Source: Polytrichum commune
Taxonomy: Eukaryota; Streptophyta; Polytrichopsida; Polytrichales; Polytrichaceae
Direction: 5' to 3'
Length of the DNA: 64,000 nucleotides
Assembly: GCA_950295325.1 (NCBI GenBank)
Contig: OX485805.1
Span: forward strand, 43,362,758-43,426,757
Shown: piece by piece, positions 13,331 to 25,859 of the stretch
How the letters are laid out: each line of letters starts with the position of its first letter
Numbering within the stretch: the first letter of the stretch is position 1
Made by a program: the position numbers and the translations under genes
The notes under the pieces: generated by a model
Told to the model about the DNA's origin: nothing
Seen by the model: the letters and a program-made list of their open reading frames with translations, nothing else
Database searches by the model: none

Positions 13331-13560
13331 TTTTCCGATGTGAGTGGACCACATCTCCTCCTCTCATCCAACTAATACTTTGGGCAATTCGAGAGTGGTT
13401 GGATTGACTCCCTCATTATTGAGGGTTTCTTAATGATATTGTTAAGTTTCAACAAACCACGAGCTTCCATTGAGGCAAGTGACCCGAATGTCAAAGGCTA
13501 AAGGCCACCACGGAGAATCGAATCCTTGACCTTGTGGGTTAAAGCTTCCATAAGATCCTA

Positions 13561-13922
13561 CTACACTAAATATTATATTTTAATGTCATGTAGAATTTAG
13601 TTTTCCTATGGTAACTTTTTGGATGACGCTTCTTATGAATAAGTGAACGAATGTTGTCACGGATGATGGATGAGTTCATCCATTGCCTGAAACCCTACCT
13701 TCTCTTGTCAACAACTTGTGTTGAAACATTGTCACGGATGATTGATGAAATTCACTTGGTAAGTGACAATATTTGCAATACTATTGAACTATAATCCCCC
13801 AACAAATTTACAAGGAATGACAAATAATTTTGGGTTAACATTTAGTGTTGGTGATACTATACGGCGGTTTACATTGAGTTTTGAGCAAGACAATTAGAAA
13901 TGGTGAAACTGAATATCATGTA
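13561..13922. mobile_element. MITE-A copy (CTACACTAAATAT ends), about 360 bp
   Basis: Starts ctacactaaatattat and contains the family body: cttcttatgaataag, gatgagttcatccattg, aaaccctaccttctcttgtc, acattgtca, ggttaacatttagtgttgg, gagcaagacaattaga. The right terminus is decayed. The same body occurs at 28914-29315 and, interrupted, at 40293-43170. No transposase is encoded. Confidence 0.8.
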
Positions 13923-14189
13923 CTTGCCTCTTGCATGGGTAAGTAAGGAGTTGGGCTTGTTGATTTCGGGTTTTACCAAGAAAACATGATCCTTACAACC
14001 CTAATGAAGAAGAGAACGAACCCCTTGCTCCTCAACACTCTTCCTCTACGACATCTACATCAAGCCTCAAGCCTCAAGATATTCAACTATACTTTACCAT
14101 AGGCCAATTACGCAATTATTGGCATCATGAATTCCATTTAACATCCATACTCGACCATGTTCATTTAATTGTTCACCATGGCCAGATCG

Positions 14190-14300
14190 CAATTCAGTCC
14201 CAACCACATTAACTTTCAATCCCAATCTTATCGAAAGTATGGCATCCTAAAGATTGCCAATGGGGTCCTAATCGAAAATAGGTGCCTCTACTCTACCCTC
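14190..14300. mobile_element. Half copy of the foldback family seen at 19842-20106
   Basis: aatcccaatcttatcgaaag, gattgccaatggggtcc and gtgcctctactct match the arm of the foldback element at 19842-20106. Only one arm is recognisable here. Confidence 0.55.
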
Positions 14301-15849
14301 ACAAGGGTTTTTGACAATTGTCATAACTAAGCATTATAATTTAAATGAACAATTATGGAATAACCTATAAATCAACCATGTGTTACCGTAACTTTACCGC
14401 TTCAAATCTGTAGCAATTCCCATATTCAGGAAGAAAGAAAAAAGAAAAAAGAAAAGAAAATCCATTTTTTCAATTCTCCTTCGAATTTGATTCTCTTCAC
14501 GAGATAAAAATTTCCACTCCATCACTCCTCCTAAACATATGCAAACTCCCTTAGTTTATCGGTGATAGATGCCTCAACCCTAGGTGTCCAAAAAAGGCCC
14601 ACATACCTCAATGGGAAAATTTAGAACTTGGTGTGTCATAAGATTCTCTAAATTATACATTCAGAGTCCTCTTTGACCCGGTTTGCTTCCACTCTTATTC
14701 TAAACTAGGGAATTGGCCCGGTGAAGAAGCATCCTCGCACTCAAAAACGATGGCCATGGGAAAAACCCCACAAACGGTACCCTTTAGGCAACACTTGCAT
14801 ATATAATGCCCGTGGCAAGATCAAGTCGGCGAAAACTATTAAGGGCATGTTTTTACACAAAAGCCATTAGGCCATGGCTCTTGAAAATCCAACCACATCT
14901 TGGACAACTGCCAACATAACTATAGTTAACTAGTTTTTTTAATACATTTTAGGGAACAATTGTAATTAACTATACAAATTTCAAACCGATTTGATGAACA
15001 ACCATAGTTAACTAGAAAAACTTCAAGTATTTTTTGTATATTTAAAGAACTTCGCCTCTTGATTTGCTTCGGTTGAGGGTCTTTAATATGTTCGGGTCAC
15101 TGAGAATCATCAAGAAATGCCTTTATACGATCACTCATAGTGATGGGCTTTGGAACAATCTCCATGTACACCAACACAGATAACACGCTAGTGACACTAC
15201 AACACTACAACAAAATTTTGTGAACATGTTGCACTCAACTTAAGTTAATTAGATATAACTATAGTTAACTACATTTTTTGACAATTCAAATCACGAACAA
15301 CTGTAGTTCCGGAAGGCAACTAGATAACTAATTGTTTAATTAGTTGGTTGGTTGTCCAAGGTCTTGAGTCCTTGACTTTTCATTGGTTGAGAGTGTCGTA
15401 TGTCTCCACTTTAGGTTTACACAAGGGCAGTGTTGGAGCACAACCCACAATACTTACAGTGCATGAAAGATCTAAATGGAATTTCACGTGACATGCATGG
15501 ATAATGTGGCTGGGATTGTAGGGGTTTCTTTCTTCCTTTTTGCATGATGGCTCTTGAAGGTGGGCTTGATGGAATTTGCGAGCCCGTGAGGGCAACCAAT
15601 CAAAACTTATTAATAATACATATTATGATACTATCCATGTTTAGTTGAGAATGTAATTGTTGGAGCTACTATATAAGGCCAATTTTTTGTGGAACGCTAT
15701 GCAATAATTTTCTAATGTGTAATTCTTTGACTACACAATTAATTGTAGTTAATGTTTTGTGCAATAAACAAAGCTGATTATATTATTCATATCTTATGAA
15801 TAGAGCTTCAATGCTCAAAACTTGTTGAATTGACATATACAAACACCGA
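14301..15849. other. AT-rich intergenic stretch
   Basis: No gene, RNA or defined repeat was recognised. The repeated phrase aactatagttaac(t)a near 14920, 15000 and 15250 suggests a further diverged repeat, but borders cannot be set. Confidence 0.4.
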
Positions 15850-16316
15850 TACATAATGGAAGAGTGAATCTATAGTAATATCATGAGATTCTTGTGCATG
15901 TCAAGATCCTCTGTCATTTTGAAGTGTTCGAATGTTCTAGATGAGAGGTGTAACACTAGTAGGTCTTTGTTCCAAAATTATTTCAAGGTCAATAGTGCAC
16001 TTTCAACATCATTGGACTCTACTCTATCTACCACCACATCACCAACTTGCACATTATCAACTTCTTCTATGGGTTCATTGTCAGTTGCATCATCTTTTTC
16101 ATCAAGCATACCTATAATTTCCTCCTCAATGGGTATGTAGGGATTGTTTAAATCAAATTCAAGTGCATAATTGATGAACTCATGTGCATTCATAGTGGGT
16201 CTAGTTTCACTGTTTGCAGATACCAATGCTAATTGTTCATATAAGGTAGTAGGGTGCAAGGTTAGGGCTTTTGTCAATTTCATCCATGTCATAGAATTTC
16301 CTAGCCTCACTTTCAT
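15850..16316 (-). pseudogene. Possible C-terminal remnant of a pogo/Tigger (DDE_1) transposase
   Basis: The minus-strand frame from 16316 to 15978 gives 112 residues with an acidic stretch (EEEIIGMLDEKDDATDNEP) followed by VESALLTLK. It then meets a stop and continues in the same frame as FWNKDLLVLH. An acidic linker followed by a helical 'ALxTLxxF' tail is typical of the end of Tigger/jerky-like transposases. I see no DDE catalytic block upstream, so the assignment rests on the tail alone and could be wrong. Confidence 0.3.
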
Positions 16317-17370
16317 CCAAAATAACAGTTATCAAGGTGAATCCATTGAAGAAGAGAACATTTTTTTAATATATAAAATCTCTTATCAATTGACAATTAA
16401 CACTTACTAGTGTATTTTTGGATTCTTTTTGGGGGGAGAACGCACTTAACCTTAGCACACATGCAATTTTAACACTTATCGAGGGTGGATTGTAGAAATT
16501 GACTTCCCCCCTAGTGCTCAACCGACAAAATGTTAAGAAATCATGTCCATTTTTTTCTGAATTTCAATGAAGTCTAACCTAATTTTATCCGCCATGAAAG
16601 TGTGCCCTTAGTGGTGTTATTTTGGACGAATTATCCCCAAATTCAACGCAAACATCTATTCAATGGAATATTATATCATTTTGATTCCATTTGATTGCTA
16701 GAAAACTACAAAAAAGTAACATACAAATTTGGATAAAGTCACCATACTTGGAATGGAAATATACCATCGTCCATACGCGGCTTCATCGCTTCAATAATAG
16801 TTGCCCGTGTGGTTATCTTGAGAATTTGTAAAAAAGAATTGAAAATCCATCGGCCCTTAGTATATAAGAGTCCATATTCTTAGCGATTTCAAACACACCT
16901 TTCCAAAGGACAAGATGCTTGAAAGTCGATGCCAAAGTGAATGTCAAGTACAAAGTTGCTACATCGACTTAAGGTAGGTGCACCAATTTTGGCTTGCAAC
17001 CTACCATGAACACCTCGAATCATGGCTATAGTGGATACAAAGCATATAATACATGATTTTAAATAATCCATAACCAAGTAAGAGATATAGTATGACCTAT
17101 GTGCACACATGGTTGGTCTATGGATAGCACATTGTTCCTAGAGACGAGTAAGTGGCATCAAAGCTCCAACACATGTGGGGCCATGGATTTGTCAATTTTA
17201 GACTTCAATTAAACTACGTATGAGGTGTTATGAGCAAGTGTAGTATTTCAGTTGTGGTCCCACATCCTCACAATCATGATGGTTTAGAGGAAGCCACACG
17301 AAGTTACATGTTCAAGAAACATCTACTCTCGTACACACGTAGGGAGGGAGAGAGGGAGTTATCGCATATG

Positions 17371-17529
17371 ACCATATTGTAGAGGGGCTCTCTGTTTCGA
17401 CACAAAAGAATTATTTCCCCTTACAACTTGCCATGTGTCATGTTCACATTCGCCATGACCCACTTGTATCCCATGTGGAGACTACGTTCCAACACATGTA
17501 AAGATGAAATAGGGAACCTTATATGGTAC
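17371..17529. mobile_element. MITE-C copy, decayed ends
   Basis: It shares with 18016-18171 the order gtagagg(g)gctctct, acacaaaa, aattatt, ccatgtgtcatg/ccacgtgtcatg, cacttgtatccca, catgtaaag, gaaatag, gaacc. The terminal repeats are degenerate compared with the second copy. Confidence 0.65.
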
Positions 17530-18015
17530 CTCTCGTACATTCAATATAAAACTTGATCCCTATGAGTTGGTGGTTGATTCATTTCAAATGACTTGGACTA
17601 GACTGATTTGACATCTTTGAAGCTCATTCCAATGTCAAATCAACTTAAGAAATGGCCTTTGGGATGCGTACTATTTAAGGATTGTTTTAAGTGTTGGATG
17701 AATGAGTGGTATGCTTGTGTGCGATTATTCATTCTCTCCCACAAGTGGGGCATGACCTACATGAGTAGCAATAAGAAAGGCCCATGTAAGAAACAAAACA
17801 AAAATATACTTTGGTGTCACTCTGACATGAATGTGACCCCTTGGCCCTCTCACGTTCAAGAGTCTTCTTGTTAGGGTTGAGCCGCACCACCCAATTAAGA
17901 GAATTGTCTAAGTTACGAGTTAGTGAGGATTAGCTAACCAAAATTCTAGCTTATTAAAATCATGGCCGCACCCCTCCTAGGAGAATTAGCTAACAATTTG
18001 AGTTAGTGAAATCAA
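17530..18015. other. Intergenic DNA with a fragment shared with 32580-32650
   Basis: 17680-17740 (ttggatgaatgagtggtatg, gtgcgatta, ttc, tctc) resembles 32595-32645. Around 17876-18000 there is a short duplicated phrase (gccgcacc, gagaatt, gctaac). No gene is recognised. Confidence 0.4.
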
Positions 18016-18171
18016 CTACTGTAGAGGGCTCTCTATTCCAACACAAAATAATTATTCCCCCCCTCAAAATGTGCCACGTGTCATGCTCACATTTGCCACA
18101 ACCACTTGTATCCCACGTGGAAACCACGCTCTGCCCCATGTAAAGAAGAAATAGTGAACCCTCTACAGTAG
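18016..18171. mobile_element. MITE-C, 156 bp, CTACTGTAGAGGG inverted ends
   Basis: Begins ctactgtagaggg and ends ccctctacagtag, an exact 13 bp inverted pair. A second, more decayed copy lies about 640 bp upstream. There is no coding capacity and no target duplication I can define. Confidence 0.8.
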
Positions 18172-18639
18172 CTCGTATGCGAGCTACCTAACTGCACAAC
18201 CACACATTTCGATTACCACTAACCAAAGGTTGACCAATTTAAGAGAGGACTTATGGTTGACCCACCAAGGTTTTGTTAACTTGCCCTAGTTTTGAACATG
18301 ACACTAACTATGACACATTATAATTATGTGGCCTGCACCATTTGTGTTTCATTATAATAAAATATTTTTAAAAACATAACTATAATAAAATATTAGCGTG
18401 TCTAAGTTTGAACACGGAAATGATTTATTAAAGAATATTCTATCATTTTAAAAGTATGTCGATTTAAGATGATGTAAGTGTAAGTGTGGTCGTCGCAGAA
18501 TGGAGAAGAGGTGGACCAAATGAAAGGTGGGCATTCCAGACAAAAACTTGAACTACTCATTTGTAAAAGTTAGTCAACATCAGGGGTATGGATGAGTTAA
18601 GATTCATTCACATAAGTAAGCTCCCAAAAGCTACATTGA

Positions 18640-18735
18640 ATATGATATGTAGTGTCATATGGTATTTAATATCACCATGGTAATTTTTCAGATGACGCTT
18701 CTTATGAGTAAGTGAACAAATATTTTCCACAAACA
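18640..18735. mobile_element. Left-end fragment of MITE-A
   Basis: tagtgtcatatggtatttaat, accatggtaa and gacgcttcttatgagtaagt match the left part of the copies at 13561 and 40293. The remainder is missing. Confidence 0.6.
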
Positions 18736-19841
18736 CAATGTTATTCACAACTATTGTCCACAACATTGTGAACAAATCTACTACTAGGTCCACAAACACA
18801 TGCCATCAACTGAGTAATGTTATGTTCGAGATCACAATGTGGACTTAAAAAAACATAAAAATGTATGACTCATGTCTAAACCTACCTTAATAAGTGCTTG
18901 TTGATGGTCGTGCATCTTATTGTGGTTTGGCAAGTGCTTGTAGAATGGTGGGCAATATATTGAACAATGAAGTATCATGTGAACTAAGGCCCATAGCCAA
19001 TAGCCTAAAGTACGTTCGTAAGGCCTGTTAGTTACACATACATTAACGGAAGGAAACATAGTACAAGACTAACCAATAATAGTCGTACACCTGTTTACAT
19101 ACAATGTACTTGTGCAGTTTGGGTTAATTAATGTTATACTCTCGTGTTTCCGTGCATATGAATTGGCTCACTTACTGTATGCTCCCCTCAACACCCAAGC
19201 CCAAATCTTTTCAAAATCTCCGCTCATGGCAACGGTCTAAATCGTCCCAAAATCGCCACCTAATTCAACACTTTTATAAAGGAAATCATCTACCTCGAAT
19301 GATGGGTGTGATTGAATGGATGACATGCTTTGTAAAGTTAGGAATTTTGAAACAAAATTTCGGTCATTCAAATGTTCCAAGTTGACAACCACTATGATTT
19401 ATTTGAGTATTTTCTCACCATGAGTTGCAATGAACAAGTAACAACATTTGGTTGTAAGCAATTGTTTTTCTTCTAGTGCAAGGTCAAGGTTACGGTGCTT
19501 TACATTATTACCCTATAACTTGTGCCTCTGGTGTCACGACAACGCTCATGGTTGTGTATAAAATAAAGGCACCCATAACTGATCACTTAAGAGATTTTGT
19601 GCCAAATCTGTAGAAGTATAACGTGATGCAGAATTTTCCTGTGTAGGAAGATAGAAATAGGAAGGATTGCCATTTTTTCGGTAACCTTATTTTTTAAATT
19701 GAAATTACTATGAATTTCTTAAGCCAAAAGTTGGCCCGAACATATTACCAATGTCTAGGATTTGCCATAACCACTCCTTTTAATTGGTTTCTCCTCCTCA
19801 CTTTAGCACTCAAAACTAGGACATGTGTCATGGCACTATTG

Positions 19842-20106
19842 GTTCCAACTTGATTGAAATTCAGTCCAAACTTGATCGATATTCCGGTATCCTATAGATT
19901 GCCGATGGGGACTTGATCGGGAATATGTGCCTCTACTATAATGCTATGGGTCGATGATCCAGTTGTGGGTTGTGCTTCATGCTACTGATACAAAGAAATA
20001 GAGTAGGGGTGGCTATTCCCGTTCATGACCCCATTGGCAATTTATAGGGTACCACAATTTCGATCAGACTAGGATTGAATTTCCGATCAAGTTGGGAATG
20101 AATTTT
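19842..20106. mobile_element. Foldback element, about 265 bp, with arms of about 100 bp
   Basis: The left arm (ccaacttgattgaaattcag, gatcgatattc, ggtatcctatagattgcc, atgggg, cgggaata) pairs with the reverse complement of the right arm (CCCAACTTGATCGGAAATTC, GATCGAAATT, GGTACCCTATAAATTGCC, ATGGGG, CGGGAATA). Almost the whole element is paired. A half copy lies at 14190-14300. Confidence 0.75.
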
Positions 20107-20379
20107 GAACTATCAAAACTTTGAGAGAATTTTATGAGTTAAAACATGGTATGAACATGGGACCCACTGTCCTAAATCATGGGGCAGCCTATACAAGGCT
20201 AGCTTGGCCCATCCATCCTAGCAGGACAGGCTAGAAAACCGGTTGTTTTTAACTCGACACCACTCTTTGTGTGTGCTAACTTAAGCATGAAGAAAACTTG
20301 GGTGGCTTCGTGTTAGATTCTCAAAAACTTAGGGTTTCGGACTAAACCCATGGTTTCATCTGCTTTACTTTACAACTAA

Positions 20380-20407
20380 CTCTACTAAATACAATATTTA
20401 GTGTAGT
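20380..20407. mobile_element. Solitary MITE-A terminus
   Basis: ctctactaaat, acaat, atttagtgtag form a short palindrome identical in type to the ends of MITE-A, with no MITE-A body on either side. It may be a deletion product. Confidence 0.55.
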
Positions 20408-21738
20408 ACACTGTCCCGGCGACTGAGCACCCATGCTAGTTGCATCCTCGATGCTGGTGAGCCCACGACTCAATGCCCTATAATCTAAGCAAATTTCTTA
20501 CAAGTGCCGCCTCCACTAAAACTTAGGGAGCACTTTCCAGTTGATCAAAACAACTGGGTTTCCAGTTCCTCCCCAAACTTTACAGCCTACTTGTGCTAAT
20601 TATGACAAGATATGAAATTTTAGTGCGAAATCCTTCAAAGTTCAAATATTGGCTGAGAAGCTCCCCAACCGCTCATGAGCTTGTTTCTCAAAGGGGTTTT
20701 GTTTTATTAATTTTCTTGGAGAGAATGTGGAGGAGCTACTTAGACATATGGTAAACTTTGCAAGAGGACCAGCTACATAAACCTACATTCTTTGCTTTTG
20801 GCATGTTAGACACAAAGTCATAAATAGTGTACTTTTTCATTCTGTGCTCATTCGTTCAATGGCGACCATACTCATTGTAGCAACAACAAACCGATGCCAC
20901 GCTGGTATGTACAACAGAAAATTCTTGCAGTGGCAACTCTTAATAGTCCCTGGAAAATCTTTCAATGAAGACAGTTGGTCTCTATTCACTGCAAACCTTG
21001 TCAATTTACTATGTATGTACCAGTGTTGGAGTGGTATATAAGTGATAGATATCAGCATGATATCAATACACATTATCAATATTGGTATTGAAGAACCTGC
21101 CTGAGTGGTATCAAAATTGTAATACTAGTCATACAATGATACTTGGTGGGTATCACAAGATAAGAGTATCTTTGGATACTTGAGTCATTATTTGGGTTGA
21201 AACTTACCTATTACTATATTGATGCACAGGTTATCTTACCTGGGTGTGAAATAATTTGCATGTTATATAGACCTGAAGGGTATTAAAAAAAACAGAAATA
21301 ACCTCAAAATGTCCATACCCTACCAGTATTAAAACAATGTAAAATCCTCATTATACATGCCCAAGTGGCATAAAGAAAAGGTGGTACCAGTCCAAAACAG
21401 TTTTAACTACATTGGACTGCAGCTTTAGATATGTGAGGGTAGTCAAATAGACATATATAGTTCTGTGAATCTACAATTATTGCTCCAGAAAATCAAGTTA
21501 TGGATACAGTTCTGAACAATTAAACTCGGTGCCAAAAATGAGTGAAGTGCAATGCAATGTGTGCAAGCTGGTTCGAGCTGAATCAACAATTTCGAACCAC
21601 ATGGGTTTATGATACCAAGAGCTATACATCCACTGTGAATAAATATACAAAAATAATTGCTGTACTGTGTGTAAATATACAAAAAGAATTGTTGTACTGT
21701 GCCTATTCTAGATGTAGGAATTAGATCACCTTCAAACT
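20408..21738. other. Intergenic stretch downstream of the phosphomannose isomerase gene
   Basis: AT-rich. The last few hundred bases (towards 21738) probably contain the isomerase 3' UTR. I could not pick a single polyadenylation signal with confidence, and no other gene was seen. Confidence 0.4.
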
Positions 21739-24700
21739 TCAGCAAGCTGAGGGGTGGTACACACGGGCATTCACTCCTGCTCGGTATATTTGCAGAGGAA
21801 TTTGGGTTTGAGGCACATCCTCATTCACCTCCACAGTTGCTGCTACTTCAACAGTTTTGCCTGCACCTACAAAAAATATGTCGCCTTTCTTCACACCAAT
21901 AGTAACATTTTGGGTGTCTCCTTGTGTAATGACACCGATACCGTCAAAGACAAGTAGAATGGAAGGGCCAGTAGTTTCAACTTCAATTGACTTGCCTACA
22001 GGCACCACAATGTGGTCTACTTCAAATTCGTCAAAGGGTGGAGTGTATCTTTTCGTGAAGGCATTCACAGGTGTGCCAGTCAGTACCTCAGGTAAGCCCT
22101 GTAAATGCAACCAAGACATCCATCAAGGATTAGTTCATTAGTTAGTATGAGCAGATACAGATGGTCAATCACATCATTCACATATCTCCTCATTTCACCT
22201 CTACTTCCAATCATGGAGCCCCCTTCACAAACATCCCATAACTATTTAGAAAGAAAAAATTGTGCCACATCATTTAGAAGGATTGTTATGCATAATCTAG
22301 CAACTACTACGTAACACAAGAAAATCTACATTGATGGCCTTGATTGTCCAAAGCATGTGCATAGGACTGACTAGGTCTTTGCCTCCCAATACTTCTAGCC
22401 TCATCCGTACTTCCCATAACCCTCATTGCCCTTTGCTCTCATTAGTTGCGGCTATTTATTCTCTAACTATTTCCAGGCGCCTCAAATGGCAAGAAATGAT
22501 TTCGTGGATTTCTTGAAGCCCACCTGCTTATATGTGAGCATCGAGCAGAGCGTTTGGGTGTCAATATACTTGGGGGTAAAACCTGCACGAACCACATTAT
22601 CAGATGCTGCCATACACTCCACAATCTCACCCGACAAGTAGGCATGTGGTTCGTTGGCATCCAAGTAAACAGCTTCTCCAGGAGCTAGTTTGATGTAGTT
22701 CAAGAAAAAAAGGGAGAGCACTCCAATGTCTCCTGGGTACTGTTTCTCGAGCTTCAGTGCAAGCTCCTCTTTTCCTGTCAACTGTCGAACCTGCAACATG
22801 AAGGGTGCATTTTTGCTTTAACCTTTGAAAACACACAATTAACCTTTACTGGCCTGAGCCAGGGTAAGGCAATCTCTAAGATGCGCTATAAACTAACATC
22901 TCCAAATCACAGAGCAAAATTTGTGAGGCCCCATCAAAGGATCGCATCCATGTGGTTAGAAATTCAAAAAAATACTTTGGTCCTCCCATATTTTAGGATT
23001 TTTCAAATAGAACTCATAAAAAAAATGATCATAATCACATTCTCATCATTTGGATGAGAATATTCATACGCTTGGCTGAAATTACCCAAAGGATATAGAT
23101 TGGTGGATAGTTGCAAGCATAATATGACCTTGACGTGATCAAAATTTCAAAATGTCTCTTAAGATGTGATCACTTCATGAGTTATAGAGGATAACTGTAT
23201 GTGAAATTTAATAATCGAGCTTTGAAGGTGATGGACAATGTCAATAGCTGTGTCTGGGAAGCTTACAAATTGCTTGGGATTCCCATCCTTGTGATCATGG
23301 GACGTTAAGGCAAACTTGGGTTTAACAAAAACCAGGAGGACATGGAAAGTGAGGGTAAGATTCGGAACACGTTCTATCTAACATATGTATTTGATGAGCG
23401 ACATACCTGCTTGTCCCTCATGAGACGGCCAACAAGATCTGACACAGTGCTAGCAACCACGTCCTTGGGCAGTGTCATAAGTGTTGTGAATGCACACTTT
23501 AATATAGACTTTGCACCTTCATCCTTGACTTTGTCACTGGCCAGATCCACAAGGGATTGAGACAAGTGCTCCCCCAACATCAAGCGAAGCTCAGGGACAG
23601 TATCCACGGCTTTCTTTAGCTCCTGCACTCATAAAACGACAGCCCACATAACTTCTAGGGTGGATAAAATATTTAGACATCCATTGATATTTGCAATATT
23701 ACAACCTTGAACTTGGGTTTGCTTAAACAAATAGTATTTTAAAAATCCTAGGTATGTTATCCCAACTTTATGTCTGGCATAATAGGCATTCTAGTTTCAT
23801 AATGTATACTCGTATACAAGCCAATTCCTATAAGATAATATATCCCTTTGTTTAAGCTGCATATGTAATGGTAAAAACTACGAACAAAGTTGAATTCCTA
23901 ATTCTGAAACTGTGAGTAACTATCATCTGAATGTATCATCTGAAAAATTTGCTTTTTTACCAAGAGCATGGATTCTTTGGAATACTAAATAGGTAACTTT
24001 GTAACTCTGTGACTCCTGTTAATCCAATTTCTCCTTTTCCAATCTCTCCAAGCCCAGTTAGTGAATGCCATATGACCTGGCCCAGGCCGTGATCTTGACC
24101 CCAGCTTCCACTAACTGGAACACTAACAAGCAGGATAGCCAGCCCCACGGAATTAGAAAACAAAGTAAGACAAAATAGGTGCCAAACAGAACATACCTCA
24201 GGACTGGCAAAACCGCATATCGCTTCAAAATGAGTCAGTGCAAGCGCCATTTCTGGTTTATGGTTGGGATCCTTGTAGATGTGAGGTTGTGTCGAGTGCA
24301 GAAACTGAGCCAGTTTCTTATCCGGGTGTGCTTGAATTGAGAGTGCTTTTGCTACTGACAACACCTGCCATATATTAGAATTTTCCCTTTATCAGTTTCA
24401 GCAAGGAGACTGAACCAACCTTGAGGTGAAGCGGAGTTCTTCTGGGTCATAATTTACCTGCCATTTAAATATCCCAACTGACAAAGCAAATCTTAATAGC
24501 AGATGTGAAACATTTTGCACGAATTTTAGAATATGTGGACTAATGGAACATAATTGATAATGCACTGGCTGATCTCAGTACCAACCATCATGTGCCATAT
24601 TCACTAATGATATGGTAAATCATTCATTTCCATTGCTGTGGATTATCATCTGGAGTTAGATAGTGCTATAACGTTTTACAGAGACTTTAGTTTTTTGCCA

Positions 24701-25231
24701 TCAAAGGATTGTTGTGTTCCTTTAAAGTACTTACTATCTATTTGTGTTGTATTATGAAGAAATTGTATTCTCTGAAAGACATCATAGCACTGTTTATATC
24801 AAAACACCAAACCACACGAACTGAAATAAATAGTCTACCTAGTTGCATGAATCAGTACATGTGGCGTTCCAGGATGTATTATTGCAAAAGAAGAGCATGC
24901 TCACATGGTGAAAACAAGTGAAGGACCAAAAAAAACACCTAAATACCTTGAAAAGGTATGGCAATTCTCCTTGCCACCGTTCGACCACTTTGGGCCCAAG
25001 TGCTTCGGGGTGTGCGTCCAGCCAATCCTTGAGAGAAACCTCCGGGTGGGTTGTTTCATTTCCGGAACACACGAGGGATGGCCCAGACTTGTGGGTGCCC
25101 ATCCATAGCTCTGCGTAAGGCACATCTTGGATGTCGTTCCCAGACGTTAATGCATGAATGCGACCCACCTCGCTATCTGCACCAATACGCCCCCAGTCAT
25201 AGTGCTGGACAGCACACTGCAGGCGCAGCAT
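21739..25231 (-). CDS. PMI: Mannose-6-phosphate isomerase (type I, zinc-dependent), 5 exons
   Basis: Interconverts fructose-6-phosphate and mannose-6-phosphate in the cytosol, feeding GDP-mannose for glycans, wall mannans and ascorbate. Exons: 25231-24947, 24364-24197, 23622-23407, 22790-22524, 22098-21739. All junctions are GT/AG and in phase 0, giving 431 residues; plant type I enzymes are about 430-440. Expected zinc ligands are present: Gln106 and His108 in SIQAHPDKK, Glu133 in HKPEMALA, His272 in NEPHAYL. Other family blocks are [22 protein letters not shown] and DNVVRAG, plus a C-terminal cupin ending [13 protein letters not shown] chose the Met just before [13 protein letters not shown] because it gives the normal length. 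An in-frame Met at 25324 would add 31 unfamiliar residues and follows a stop directly; that segment is also part of a local duplication. Confidence 0.95.
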
Positions 25232-25235
25232 TGGT

Positions 25236-25760
25236 AATAAATTGCTATTTTCTAACACAACCTTGGTCTGCTCCTGCTCCAGAAAAAGGCAAAATACAAA
25301 ATCAGTTCTACCACTTTGATCCATTCAACTAAATGCAGTACTACAAAATAAAATAATATTGAAGATTGACTGCTATTGACAACAATTAGCTCTTCTTACT
25401 TCTGTTTGTTTTGTCCAATTGGCAAGAAACAGCAACATAGACAACATAAATAAGTAAATTCGTGACAATGACTGTGTTCCTCTCCTAAATTCTATCTACT
25501 CCAGAATAAAGGGAAACACAGAAGCAAAGCACAGTCAGATGGTGACCTGAGTGTTTTCAGAATACTTTTGCAAGAAGAAAGAACAGGTCACCTAAAAAGA
25601 AATCCAAACTTGACACTAGATCCAGCAACAAAGACCCCGACTGATATTGCTTTAAAAAGGCACTATTGGTAATACATTGCTATTTTCTAACACAACCTTT
25701 CTCTGCTCCTTCTCCAGAAAAAAGTCAAATTTAGCGCTGCACTCAATCCATTCAACGCAA
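25236..25760. repeat. Copied piece of the PMI exon 1 region, about 435 bp upstream
   Basis: On the minus strand 25325-25236 and 25760-25669 share TTTTTCTGGAG, GAGCAG, AAGGTTGTGTTAGAAAATAG, CAAT and TATTACCAAT. The upstream copy lacks the start codon used here (ATAGTG instead of ATGCTG) and has stops, so it is non-coding. The shared piece includes a possible acceptor (TTTCTGGAGCAG) in the gene-proximal copy, which could mark the end of a leader intron. Confidence 0.8.
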
Positions 25761-25859
25761 ACAATTACCATAAGAGGTTAAGCCAGCCCAAAGTTCGAGA
25801 AGCAGCTTGAAAGGCCAAATCCTAAACAAACTTTTACCCAAAAATTACCAAAAGATGAG

